DNA of 64,000 nt from CAXXOK01 sp963664595 (GTDB taxonomy: Bacteria > Bacillota > Clostridia > Christensenellales > Aristaeellaceae): the NCBI GenBank assembly GCA_963664595.2, contig CAXXOK010000011.1, forward strand, positions 558,001 through 622,000. Direction: 5' to 3'. Numbering within the stretch: position 1 is the stretch's first letter; every line of letters begins with the position of its first letter. A program made the position numbers and the translations under genes. The notes beneath the pieces were generated by a model, which saw only the letters and a list, made by a program, of their open reading frames with translations, was not told the DNA's origin and made no database searches. This document shows, in pieces, positions 42,277 to 50,764 of this stretch.

Positions 42277-43515
42277 ATGAAGAAACTGTTGGGTTTGATT
42301 TTGGCTGCTATGCTGCTGCTCAGCCTTACCGCGGCCCTGGCCGACGACGCGGCCTACAGCCGCGAGTTTGAGGGAACGACGATCACCATGGCGGGCTGGC
42401 ATCCCGAGTATCCGGAGTTCTGGGCGATGTTTGAAGCGGACACCGGCATCAAAATTTCCTACGAGATGATTTCCAGCGACCAGTATTTGAACATCATGAA
42501 CACCCGCCTGCTGGCGGACGAAGCCCCCGATATCTTCGCGCCCCGCTACTTTGACACCTACGAGCAGATTGTGGCCGAGGGCCGCGTGGTGGATTTGACG
42601 GAGTATCCGTTCCTGGACAAAATCAGCGACTCCGCCAAGGCGCAGGAGACCGCCGCCGACGGCCGGATCTACGCCATTCCCGAAAGCCAGCTGAAGGTAT
42701 GCATGTTCTACAACAAGGATATGTTCGCCAAGTACGGCCTTTCCGTGCCGGGCAACTACACCGAGTGGATGGCCGTGTGCCAGGCCCTTGTGGACAACGG
42801 CGAGGTGCCCTACATCCAGGGCATGCAGGACCTGTGGCAGTGCAAGTATGTGGGCGTGGACCCCATGTACCGCTTCTGCGCCACCGATCCGAAGTTCTCC
42901 GCCAAAATGCTGACGGGCGAAACCAGCTTCCTGGACCCCGCCGTGCTGGAAGCCTACCAGCATACCAAGGCCTTTATCGATGCCGGGTATCTGCATGAAG
43001 CCTCCATCGGCCTGACCTTTATCGAAGCATGGCAGATGTTCTGCCAGGGCGAAGCGGCCATGATGTCCGGCGGCACCTGGTACAGCGCGCAGGCCTTCCC
43101 GGAAGCGGAACCCGAGTTTCAGGTCGGCACCTGCCCCATCCCGATCAACTATGAAGGCGAGGAGCCGTTTGTGGTCGTGGGCGCGATCTCCGATATGTAC
43201 TGCGTGAACGCCGCCAGCGAAAACAAGGATGCCGCCCTCCTATACTTCCAGTGGTGGATCGACCACATGGACACCTACGCGGTGTACGCCAAGCACATGG
43301 TGGCCACCAAGGGCGAAACCCCGGCCTTCTCCGAAGAATCCTACATCTATGACGATCTGCTGGGCTACAAGGAAGGCCTTTTCCAGAAGGAGCCCTCCGT
43401 GGTGAGCACCGATTACGGCAAGGTAATGCAGGACCTGGTGCTGGGCAATACCGATCCCGAGACCATGGTGCAGTACCTGAAGGATAAGTTGGACGCCGCT
43501 CTGGCGACCCACTGA
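42277..43515 (+). CDS. Extracellular sugar-binding protein of ABC importer (mannonate operon)
   Basis: The 412-residue protein has a signal peptide (MKKLLGLILAAMLLLSLTAA, cleavage near ALAD) and the family 1 solute-binding pattern, with ITMAGWHPEYPEFWAMFEAD at the N-terminus and AWQMFCQGEAAMMSGGTW. ATG 42277 has AAGGAGGA upstream. It is the first of eight genes on the same strand. The ligand is probably a sugar whose catabolism passes through mannonate. Confidence 0.93.
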   Translation: MKKLLGLILAAMLLLSLTAALADDAAYSREFEGTTITMAGWHPEYPEFWAMFEADTGIKISYEMISSDQYLNIMNTRLLADEAPDIFAPRYFDTYEQIVAEGRVVDLTEYPFLDKISDSAKAQETAADGRIYAIPESQLKVCMFYNKDMFAKYGLSVPGNYTEWMAVCQALVDNGEVPYIQGMQDLWQCKYVGVDPMYRFCATDPKFSAKMLTGETSFLDPAVLEAYQHTKAFIDAGYLHEASIGLTFIEAWQMFCQGEAAMMSGGTWYSAQAFPEAEPEFQVGTCPIPINYEGEEPFVVVGAISDMYCVNAASENKDAALLYFQWWIDHMDTYAVYAKHMVATKGETPAFSEESYIYDDLLGYKEGLFQKEPSVVSTDYGKVMQDLVLGNTDPETMVQYLKDKLDAALATH

Positions 43516-43550
43516 GCCCCCCTGATATAATCAACGGTTTTTGATACGGC

Positions 43551-43594
43551 AAAGAGGATCGGATTCCGGCCCGCAGTTCCGATCCTCTTTTTTT
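43551..43594 (+). terminator. Terminator between binding-protein and permease genes
   Basis: AAAGAGGATCGGA (43551-43563) pairs with TCCGATCCTCTTT (43578-43590), followed by a run of seven T starting in the stem. It is a strong intrinsic terminator 36 bases after the binding-protein stop, so permease expression depends on read-through. Confidence 0.9.
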
Positions 43595-43627
43595 ACCACT
43601 GCCTGATGCCAAGAAAGAAGGAAACGT

Positions 43628-44545
43628 ATGCGTATAGTACAAGCCCGTCTTACCCAGCGTTCCGTTCGAAACCGATGGGCCGCCCTGTTGCTGATTTTAC
43701 CGGCTGTCGCGCTGTTCACGTTTGTGATCGCGTCCTCGGCGGTGATGGGGTTTGGCTATTCGCTGACGAACTGGAGCGGCATGATGAGCGAAATGCGCTT
43801 CATCGGCTTTGCCAACTACGAGCGGTTATTCGGCGATCCCGTGTTTTACACCGCGGTGGCCAATACCCTGTTCATCACCCTGATCGTGACCGTGCTGCAA
43901 AACACCTGCGGCATTCTGCTGGCCGTGCTGGTGAACCGGAAGGGACTCCGGGGGCGCAATTTTTTCCGCGCGCTGTTCTTTATTCCGTCGCTGCTGAGCA
44001 TCATCGTGATCGGGTATACCTGGATTTACATCCTCAACCCGCAGATGGGCACGCTGCACTACATCCTCACCCTGTTCGGGGTTACCAAGGGGTTCATCCA
44101 TTACTCCGTGCTGATCAACCGCTTCGCCGCGCTGCTGACGATCGCCATGACCATGATCTGGCAGTACTCCGGCTATTCCATGGTGATCTACCTGGCCGGG
44201 CTGCAGGGTATTTCCCCGGATTTGTACGAATCCGCCTCCATCGACGGCGCTTCCCCCGCGCGGCAGTTTTTGCACGTTACGCTCCCGCTGCTGATGCCGT
44301 CGATCACCATCAATGTGTTCCTCACCATGATCGGCTGCCTGAAGTGCTTTGAGCAGGTCTATGTGATGACCGGGGGCGGCCCCGGCAACGCGACCGAGAC
44401 CATCGGCACCTACATTTACAACGCCGCCTTCAGCGGCGGGCAGATGGCGTTCGGCACCGCGATTTCCACCGTGTTGTTTCTGGGCATATTGGTGCTTGCC
44501 ATCATCCAGGTGAAATTTTTCCGCTCCCGGGAGGTGGACTTATGA
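43628..44545 (+). CDS. CUT1 ABC transporter permease, MalF type
   Basis: A 305-residue permease of normal length with six helices and the EAA loop DLYESASIDGASPARQFLHV. AAGAAGGAA precedes the ATG. The stop overlaps the start of the next permease gene (ATGA). Confidence 0.94.
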   Translation: MRIVQARLTQRSVRNRWAALLLILPAVALFTFVIASSAVMGFGYSLTNWSGMMSEMRFIGFANYERLFGDPVFYTAVANTLFITLIVTVLQNTCGILLAVLVNRKGLRGRNFFRALFFIPSLLSIIVIGYTWIYILNPQMGTLHYILTLFGVTKGFIHYSVLINRFAALLTIAMTMIWQYSGYSMVIYLAGLQGISPDLYESASIDGASPARQFLHVTLPLLMPSITINVFLTMIGCLKCFEQVYVMTGGGPGNATETIGTYIYNAAFSGGQMAFGTAISTVLFLGILVLAIIQVKFFRSREVDL

Positions 44546-45381
44546 TGCGCGCCAGACAGCGGCAAGGCCAGGGCTCCGTGCTGGCCTATGCCGTGCTGAT
44601 ATTCGTTTCCATCGTGATACTGTTTCCGCTGCTGAACATTGTGCTGGTGTCCCTGAGCGAAAAAAAGGCGCTCAGCCGGGACTATTTAAGCGTGTTCTAT
44701 CAGCCGACCCTGACCAACTATCCTGAGGCCGTTGCCAAGGGCCACATGGTGCAGTACTTTTTCAACACGCTGATCGTGATGGCGATCGCGCTGGTGATCA
44801 TCATGCTGTCCGCCTCGCTGTGCGCCTATGCCATCAAGCGCTTCCATTACCGGGCCGTGAATTTTTCCTACTACCTGCTGCTGTCGGGGATGTTCATTCC
44901 CGTGCAGGCGGTCATCCTGCCGCTGTTTCGTACGCTGAAAATCATGGGGCTGGTCAACTCCCACTTCGGGCTGGCGATTGTGTACGCCGGGATGAGCCTG
45001 CCGCTGGCAATGATGATGTTCACCGGGTTTTTCCGCAGCATCCCCAACGAGCTGATCGAAGCCGGTACCATCGACGGCTGCGGCATTCTGCGCACGTTTT
45101 TCGCCATCATCCTGCCGCTTTCCAAAACCATCATCTCCACGGTGATCATCCTGTCCGGGCTGCAGATCTGGCGCGACTTTTTCCTGCCGCTGGTGCTGAT
45201 TACCACCGCCGCCAAAAAAACGCTGGCCATCGGCCTGCTGGCGTTTGTCAACGAGTTCTCGCTGGACTGGACGCGCATGTGCGCCGCGATGGTGATGCAA
45301 ACCCTGCCCATCATGGTGCTGTTCCTGTCCCTGCAAAAGTACTTTGTGGAGGGCGTTGTGGCCGGGGCTGTAAAGGGATGA
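44542..45381 (+). CDS. CUT1 ABC transporter permease, MalG type
   Basis: A 279-residue permease with the EAA loop ELIEAGTIDGCGILRTFFAI and C-terminal YFVEGVVAGAVKG. Both ends overlap neighbouring genes by four bases (ATGA), showing tight operon structure. Confidence 0.94.
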   Translation: MMRARQRQGQGSVLAYAVLIFVSIVILFPLLNIVLVSLSEKKALSRDYLSVFYQPTLTNYPEAVAKGHMVQYFFNTLIVMAIALVIIMLSASLCAYAIKRFHYRAVNFSYYLLLSGMFIPVQAVILPLFRTLKIMGLVNSHFGLAIVYAGMSLPLAMMMFTGFFRSIPNELIEAGTIDGCGILRTFFAIILPLSKTIISTVIILSGLQIWRDFFLPLVLITTAAKKTLAIGLLAFVNEFSLDWTRMCAAMVMQTLPIMVLFLSLQKYFVEGVVAGAVKG

Positions 45382-46235
45382 TCCTCACCCTTTGCTGCGG
45401 GCCCTGGCGGGCGGCGATTGCCGCGCGGGGCGCGCAGCTGCAAAGCCTGCAAAGCGCCGCCTATGGGCGGGAGCTGATCTGGCAGGGCGATCCCGCGGTG
45501 TGGGCGGACCGCAGCCCGCTGCTGTTCCCCATCGTGGGGCGGCTGCGGGAGGACCGCTACCTGGCGGGCGGACGCGCGGTTACCCTGCCCAAGCACGGCT
45601 TTGCGCGGGACGCGGATTTTGCGGCGGAGCAGGTTTCGCCCCGCTGTGCGCGCTTTACGCTGACGGATAGCCCGGCTTTTTGGCCGCAGTACCCGTTCCG
45701 CTTCCGCCTCTCGCTCACCTATACGCTGGGGGACGAAGGACTGTGCATGGCCTACGAGGTCCAAAATCCCGGCGACGAAATCCTGCCGTTTTCCCTGGGC
45801 GCGCACCCCGGCTTTTTCTGTTCCCCCGGCGACTTTCTGCTTTTTGAGGAAGAGGAAACAGCGTATGCGCACCGGCTGGATGAAAACAGGCTGCTGACCG
45901 AAGCCGATACCCCGGTGTTTGACACTTCCCGCCGCCGCGTGCTGCTGACGGAAACCCGGTTTGACTGGGGCGCGCTCATTGTGGAGCATCCGCGCAGCCG
46001 GGAGGTTACGCTGTGCCGGGCCGACGGAAGCCCGGGCGTCCGCCTGTCGTTCAGCGCGCCGCCCCCCTGCCTGGGGCTGTGGGCATTCCCCCGCGCGCCG
46101 TATGTGTGCGTTGAGCCATGGCACGGGCTGGACGATACCCCCGGCCCCGTGCGGGCGCTGACGGAAAAGCCCTGCATCCAGACCCTGCCCCCGCAGGGCG
46201 TGTTCCGCTGGTCGATGACCGTTTCCTCCGCCTGA
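45378..46235 (+). CDS. Aldose 1-epimerase family protein, LacX-like
   Basis: The 285-residue protein has the galactose mutarotase fold pattern: RSPLLFPIVGRL, LPKHGFARD, SLGAHPGF and the C-terminal YVCVEPWHGLDD. These are the features of the LacX subgroup (histidines and Glu of the sugar site). It interconverts sugar anomers, useful just after import. ATG 45378 overlaps the permease stop. Confidence 0.9.
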   Translation: MILTLCCGPWRAAIAARGAQLQSLQSAAYGRELIWQGDPAVWADRSPLLFPIVGRLREDRYLAGGRAVTLPKHGFARDADFAAEQVSPRCARFTLTDSPAFWPQYPFRFRLSLTYTLGDEGLCMAYEVQNPGDEILPFSLGAHPGFFCSPGDFLLFEEEETAYAHRLDENRLLTEADTPVFDTSRRRVLLTETRFDWGALIVEHPRSREVTLCRADGSPGVRLSFSAPPPCLGLWAFPRAPYVCVEPWHGLDDTPGPVRALTEKPCIQTLPPQGVFRWSMTVSSA

Positions 46236-46248
46236 AAGGAGGGGTTCC

Positions 46249-47043
46249 ATGGTACAGTCCGTGAAACGGGCGATGGATATCCTGGTGGTGCTTTCCAACG
46301 CCTGCGGCCGCGCCGTGCCGCTGGAAGAGATCGCCAAGGCCACAAACCTGAACAAGAGCACCTGCGTGCGGCTGCTGAGCACGCTGCGCGAGGATTGCTT
46401 CGTGCAGCATGTATCGGCCAGGGAAGGCTACAGGCTGGGCCCGTTTGCCTTTTATCTGACGCGCAACAGCAAGTATCAGCAGCATTTGATCGAGGTGTGC
46501 CATCCGGTGCTGCGGTGGCTGAACCACGAAACCGGGCAGACCGCGCTGCTGACTGTGCTCTACGAGGACCGCAAGTTTGTTATCCACCGCATTGAAGCCG
46601 ACCGCAAGCTGGGCTGCGAAAACAGCGAGATGATTCTGGGCAACCTGATGGGCACGGCCAGCGGCCGCATCCTGATCGCCGCCATGAGCCGCCGGGACCG
46701 CCTGGAGTTTTTACAGAAATACGGCCTGCCCGCGCCGGATGTGTGGCCGGGCGCGGGCAGCGCGGAAGCGCTGGAGAAGCTGCTGGAAGCCTACCGCCGC
46801 CAAGGCTATGCCTTTGTGCGCACCCCGCATGAGGACCGGCCCTCCGATCTGGGCTTTGCCTGCGAAATCCACAACAGCGAGCGCAGCGTGGGCGCCATCG
46901 GTGTGGCCGCGGCGGACAGCTTCGGCAGCGATTTTGCCGCCCTGTGCGCGCACCGGCAGATTTTGCAGAAGCTGACGGTCGCCACCCGTGAGATCAACCG
47001 CCGCATCGCCTTTGATTTTCAGGTTTCCCGCACCGGCACCTAA
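46249..47043 (+). CDS. IclR-family transcriptional regulator (mannonate operon)
   Basis: The 264-residue regulator has a winged helix LEEIAKATNLNKSTCVRLLSTL and an IclR effector domain (HETGQTALLTVLYEDRKFVI, GTASGRILIAAM). It is similar in its DNA-binding helix to the IclR protein at 31281, so the two could share or compete for sites. AAAGGAGG precedes the ATG. It sits within the operon, 13 bases after the epimerase gene. Confidence 0.92.
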   Translation: MVQSVKRAMDILVVLSNACGRAVPLEEIAKATNLNKSTCVRLLSTLREDCFVQHVSAREGYRLGPFAFYLTRNSKYQQHLIEVCHPVLRWLNHETGQTALLTVLYEDRKFVIHRIEADRKLGCENSEMILGNLMGTASGRILIAAMSRRDRLEFLQKYGLPAPDVWPGAGSAEALEKLLEAYRRQGYAFVRTPHEDRPSDLGFACEIHNSERSVGAIGVAAADSFGSDFAALCAHRQILQKLTVATREINRRIAFDFQVSRTGT

Positions 47044-47073
47044 CGATGCGGTACGAAAGGATTGTGATGTTTC

Positions 47074-47928
47074 TTGTATGAGGGACTGGAGGTTTTGTGC
47101 GCCGCCCTGTGCATTGTGGGCGAAAGCCCGGTGTGGGACTGCCGGCAGCGCTGCCTGTATATGGTGGATGTGCACGGACAGCGGATGCGCCGGATCGACC
47201 TTGCATCCGGCGCGGCGCGGGACGCGGTGTTTCCCCAGCAGATCGGCGCGCTGGTGCTTGCGCAAAGCGGCGGGCTGATCGGCTGCATGGAGGACGGCCT
47301 GTACCGGCTTACGGAGGCGGGCGGCATGGAGCCCCTGCTTGCTCCCATCGCGCTGGATGGCCCGCGCTTTAACGACGCCAAGGCAGGCCCCGACGGCTGC
47401 CTGTACGGCGGCACCATCCACTACGAGGGCCGCGGCGCTTTGTACCGGATTACGCCGCAGCTGCAAGTAACCACGCTGCTGACCGGCGTAGGCAACTCCA
47501 ACGGGCTGGACTGGGATACGGATAAAGGCGTGTTCTACTACAACGATACCCCCACCCTGCGCACCGACGCGTTTGATTTTGACGAAGCAGCCGGGACGAT
47601 CAGCCGCAGGCGCTGCGTGCGGCGCTATACCCCAAAGGACGGCCATCCCGACGGCATGACGCTGGACAGCGAGGGCATGCTGTGGGTGGCGTTGTGGGGC
47701 CACGGCCGGGTGATCCGCATGGATCCCGCGGACGGGCGCATCCTGCGGGAGATCAGGCTCCCCGTGCGTAACGCGGCCTGCTGCGCCTTTGCGGGCGACG
47801 ATCTGCGCGAGCTGATCATCACCTCGGCGGCGCACGATACCCTGCTGCGCGGCCAGCCCCTGGCCGGGGCGGTGTTCCGCATCCGCGTGGATGTGCCCGG
47901 CAGGCTGCCGTGGCGATTTACAGTTTAA
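47074..47928 (+). CDS. SMP-30/gluconolactonase-type lactonase
   Basis: The 284-residue beta-propeller protein has the SMP-30 metal ligands: Glu in IVGESPVWD, Asn in PRFNDAKAGPDG, Asn in GNSNGLDWD and Asp in GHPDGMTLDSEG. It hydrolyses sugar lactones to aldonic acids. The only usable start is TTG 47074; a stop lies three codons upstream in frame, and the ribosome site (GAAAGGA) is a rather distant 12 bases away. It precedes mannonate dehydratase, so a mannonolactone or related lactone is a likely substrate. Confidence 0.88.
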   Translation: MYEGLEVLCAALCIVGESPVWDCRQRCLYMVDVHGQRMRRIDLASGAARDAVFPQQIGALVLAQSGGLIGCMEDGLYRLTEAGGMEPLLAPIALDGPRFNDAKAGPDGCLYGGTIHYEGRGALYRITPQLQVTTLLTGVGNSNGLDWDTDKGVFYYNDTPTLRTDAFDFDEAAGTISRRRCVRRYTPKDGHPDGMTLDSEGMLWVALWGHGRVIRMDPADGRILREIRLPVRNAACCAFAGDDLRELIITSAAHDTLLRGQPLAGAVFRIRVDVPGRLPWRFTV

Positions 47929-47942
47929 GGAGGAGTACACGC

Positions 47943-48926
47943 ATGCGATTGGCAGACTATTTGCTACACGAACCGGATATCCAATGGCGCTACGCGGCAC
48001 AGCTGGGCGTGCGCTACGCCGTGGGCCGCATGCCCGACGGGCATATGGAGGAAACGGCGGAAAGCTATGACCTGCTCAAGGCCATGAAGGAGCGTTACGA
48101 GACCGGGGGCTTTGCCCTGAAGGTGCTGGAGCCCGCGCCGCCCAACCAGAAGATCAAGATGAACCTGCCGGGCCGCGATGAGGAGATCGACCGCATGATC
48201 CGCCTCATCCGCCACATGGGGCAGCTGGGCATCGAGGTGCTGTGCTACAACTTTACGGCACACTTCAACTGGGTGCGCACCCGCTACGGCATGCCGGAGC
48301 GCGGCGGCGCGCTGGTAACCGGGTACTATCACCAGGATCTGGACCAGAGCGTGGTCACAGAGGACGGCATCATCACCCAGGAGGCGCTGTGGGATAACCT
48401 CAACTACCTGCAGCAGGCCATTGTGCCCGTTGCCGAGGAGGCGGGCGTGAAGCTGGCCCTCCACCCGGATGATCCGCCCCAGCCCGCCATACAGCACATC
48501 GGCCGCATTCTGACCAGCGCGGACGCCATGGAAAAAGCCATCAACCTGCGCCCAAGCCCCAACGCCGGAATTGCCATGTGCCAGGCCACCTTCCGCATGA
48601 TGGGCGAGGATGTGGTGCGCTGCATCCACCGCTTCGGTGTTTTGAACCGCATCCACCTGATCCATTTCCGGGATGTGACCGGCGATAAAAACGGCTTTCA
48701 TGAAACCTTCCACGACAACGGAATGACCGACATGGCCGCCTGCGTGCAGGCCTACGCCGAGGAATGCCCGGATGTGTATGTGCGCGTCGATCATGTGCCC
48801 ACGCTGGCGGGTGAGGAAAACAACCGGCCCGGCTACGAATCCCTCGGACGGCTGTTTGCGATCGGCTATCTGAAGGGACTGATGGAGATGCAGGAATACT
48901 GCACGGGAGAGAACATCCATGAATAA
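47943..48926 (+). CDS. uxuA: Mannonate dehydratase
   Basis: The 327-residue enzyme has the UxuA TIM-barrel pattern: VLCYNFTAHFNWVRTR, LALHPDDPP, GIAMCQATF, IHLIHFRDV and VRVDHVPTLAGEEN, which contain the metal-binding His/Asp/Cys residues. It converts D-mannonate to KDG, which KdgK and Eda (33639-35629) would process. AAGGAGGAG precedes the ATG. It overlaps the SDR gene by 8 bases. The length is at the short end for the family. Confidence 0.93.
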   Translation: MRLADYLLHEPDIQWRYAAQLGVRYAVGRMPDGHMEETAESYDLLKAMKERYETGGFALKVLEPAPPNQKIKMNLPGRDEEIDRMIRLIRHMGQLGIEVLCYNFTAHFNWVRTRYGMPERGGALVTGYYHQDLDQSVVTEDGIITQEALWDNLNYLQQAIVPVAEEAGVKLALHPDDPPQPAIQHIGRILTSADAMEKAINLRPSPNAGIAMCQATFRMMGEDVVRCIHRFGVLNRIHLIHFRDVTGDKNGFHETFHDNGMTDMAACVQAYAEECPDVYVRVDHVPTLAGEENNRPGYESLGRLFAIGYLKGLMEMQEYCTGENIHE

Positions 48927-49680
48927 CCTGTTTGATCTGTCGGGGAAGCTGGCGCTGGTTACGGGCTCCAGCCGGGGCATCGGCCGCGCCATCGCGCTGG
49001 GGCTGGCCCGGCAGGGCGCGGCGGTGTACGTGAACGGCACAAAGCCCAGCGCAAAGGCGGAGGAAACGCTTGCCGCGCTCACGGCGCCGGGCGCGCGTGC
49101 GGCCGCTGTGTACGGTGACCTGGCCGACGCGCAGGCGGCCGCAAGCATCGCGGAGCAGATGCGAAGCAGCCTCGGCCTGCCGGATATCCTGGTGCTCAAC
49201 GCCTCCTACCAAATCCGGTCGCCGTGGCCGCAAATCACCCCGGAACAGTTTGACCTGCAAATGCATATCGACTGCCTTTCGTCCCTGCAACTGATTCAGC
49301 AGTGCGTGCCCGCCATGCGGGAGAAGGGCTGGGGGCGCATCGTGACCATCGGCAGCGTGCAGCAGGCAAAGCCGCACCCGGAGATGGTGGTGTACGCCGC
49401 CGCCAAGCAGGCCCAGCTGTCCATGGTGCGCAATCTGGCCCTCCAGCTCGCCCCCTATGGCATTACGGTGAACAACTTCGCGCCCGGCGCCATCCTGACC
49501 GACCGCAACACCGAGGCTTTGGCCGACGCCGCCTACCGCAAGCAGGTGGAGGGACGCATCCCGGCGGGCTATATCGGCGACCCGGAGGACTGCGTGGCCC
49601 CGGTGGTGATGCTTTGCGGTAACGGCGCGCGCTTCCTCACCGGCGAGAACCTGATGGCCGACGGGGGCCAGCATTTATAA
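48919..49680 (+). CDS. Short-chain dehydrogenase, probable mannonate oxidoreductase
   Basis: The 253-residue SDR has the motif LVTGSSRGIGRAIALGL and the catalytic serine and YAAAK pair (VTIGSVQQAKP and VVYAAAKQAQL). Coupled to uxuA, it probably interconverts fructuronate and mannonate, replacing the unrelated UxuB. An oxidation of a free sugar to its lactone, ahead of the SMP-30 enzyme, is an alternative. It ends the eight-gene operon. Confidence 0.88.
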   Translation: MNNLFDLSGKLALVTGSSRGIGRAIALGLARQGAAVYVNGTKPSAKAEETLAALTAPGARAAAVYGDLADAQAAASIAEQMRSSLGLPDILVLNASYQIRSPWPQITPEQFDLQMHIDCLSSLQLIQQCVPAMREKGWGRIVTIGSVQQAKPHPEMVVYAAAKQAQLSMVRNLALQLAPYGITVNNFAPGAILTDRNTEALADAAYRKQVEGRIPAGYIGDPEDCVAPVVMLCGNGARFLTGENLMADGGQHL

Positions 49681-49689
49681 ATCGCCAAC

Positions 49690-49878
49690 ACCAACGGTAA
49701 AAACGATGGGTCCAGGGCCAATGGCCCTGGTCAGGATGCAAGGGTGAAACCCTTGCCCAGGGTATGGGGCGGGAGCCCCAAAGCCTTACACCATAACAAA
49801 CAGCCAAAGCGAGCGAACAGCGCCAAAGGCGCTATGAGGCGAGCGGTGATAAAGACCTGTAATTCCAGATAAGCCGTG
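49690..49878 (+). repeat. Type B repeat, copy B3 (first of three in tandem)
   Basis: It begins ACCAACGGTAAAAACG. The stems are CCAGGGCC-AAT-GGCCCTGG, GCAAGGGT-GAA-ACCCTTGC, GGGGC-GGGA-GCCCC and AGCGCC-AAA-GGCGCT. Relative to copy B1 the second stem has two positions changed on both sides. The 693-base gap 49681-50373 consists almost entirely of the three copies B3-B5. Confidence 0.9.
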
Positions 49879-49880
49879 AA

Positions 49881-50070
49881 ACCAACGGTAAAAACGGTGG
49901 GTCCAGGGCCGATGGCCCTGGTCAGGATGCAAGGGTGAAACCCTTGCCCAGGGCATGGGGCGGGAGCCCCAAAGCCTTACACCATAACAAACAACCAAAG
50001 CGAGCGAACAGCGCCAAAGGCGCTATGAGGCGAGCGGCGATAAAGACCTGTAATTCCAGATAAGCCGTGA
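49881..50070 (+). repeat. Type B repeat, copy B4 (second of three in tandem)
   Basis: A near-identical unit to B3, starting 191 bases later with ACCAACGGTAAAAACGG. The same stems are present. The high identity shows recent tandem duplication. Confidence 0.9.
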
Positions 50071-50071
50071 A

Positions 50072-50270
50072 ACCAACGGTAAAAACGATGGGTCCAGGGC
50101 CGATGGCCCTGGTCAGGATGCAAGGGTGAAACCCTTGCATCCTGACCAGGGTATGGGGTGGGAGCTCCAAAGCCTTACACCATAACAAACAGCCAAAGCG
50201 AGCGAACAGCGCAAAAGGTGCTATGAGGCAAGCGGCGATAAAGACCTGTAATTCTGAGTAAGCGATGAAA
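50072..50270 (+). repeat. Type B repeat, copy B5 (third of three), with a new perfect 21-bp palindrome
   Basis: The unit is about 7 bases longer than B3 and B4. The extra bases (ATCCTGA) extend the second stem so that 50107-50127 is perfectly complementary to 50131-50151 around a GAA loop. In B3 and B4 the right side reads CCCAGGG here. The last stem is AGCGC/GTGCT. Confidence 0.9.
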
Positions 50271-50373
50271 CCCAAAGAACCGCTTTCCCCGGCCTTCTGT
50301 GACAAAGTTACAGAACATCCCTTTTGCCATGGGGTATGATAACTTCCGACCAATATGAGGAGGTACTGCCCTG

Positions 50374-50625
50374 ATGTTCAACGACCTGTTCCGTTTCAAA
50401 GGATCGGACAAGCAAACCCTTTCCGCCGAAGATAGAGCCAAAATGAAGATGACCGTCCGCAAATCCGCCTGCCCCCAGAACCATCCCTGCCCCTCCGTGC
50501 GGGTATGCCCGTCGGGCGCCATCCACCAGAAGGGCTACGCCGCCCCGACCATTGATGAAAACGCCTGTGTAAAGTGCGGCAAATGCATCCGCTATTGCCC
50601 CTTCGGCGTGTTCTCGCTGGAATAA
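50374..50625 (+). CDS. Small ferredoxin-like protein with two [4Fe-4S] motifs
   Basis: This 83-residue protein carries cysteine clusters ACPQNHPCPSVRVCPSGAI and CVKCGKCIRYCPFGVFSLE. The second is the classical CxxCxxCxxxCP; the first is a variant with wider spacing. The N-terminal 30 residues are polar and specific to this protein. It probably carries electrons in the cytoplasm. A possible -10 box (TATGAT, 50335-50340) lacks a clear -35. AGGAGG precedes the ATG. It is followed by a strong terminator, so it stands alone. Confidence 0.88.
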   Translation: MFNDLFRFKGSDKQTLSAEDRAKMKMTVRKSACPQNHPCPSVRVCPSGAIHQKGYAAPTIDENACVKCGKCIRYCPFGVFSLE

Positions 50626-50642
50626 AGGATTTCCTCCAACAT

Positions 50643-50694
50643 AAAACCCGCCCTACGGCCGGCGCTGTGCGCGCTGCGGAGGGCGGGTTTTTTG
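50643..50694. terminator. Terminator after the ferredoxin gene
   Basis: AAAACCCGCCCT (50643-50654) pairs with AGGGCGGGTTTT (50680-50691), followed by TT. It lies between convergent genes and may serve both. Confidence 0.9.
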
Positions 50695-50764
50695 CGTGGA
50701 CTGCCGGGCGCGGTTTGCTGCTCAGCCCAAACGGCAACGCGGCAGAGAATGAAAATCCTCTCCG

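Noticed and set aside
49690..50270. Tandem units of 191 bp as a possible CRISPR array or direct-repeat satellite
   Set aside because: The units are about 190 bp and nearly identical throughout, with no spacers of unique sequence and no cas genes. They are tandem copies of a dispersed repeat.
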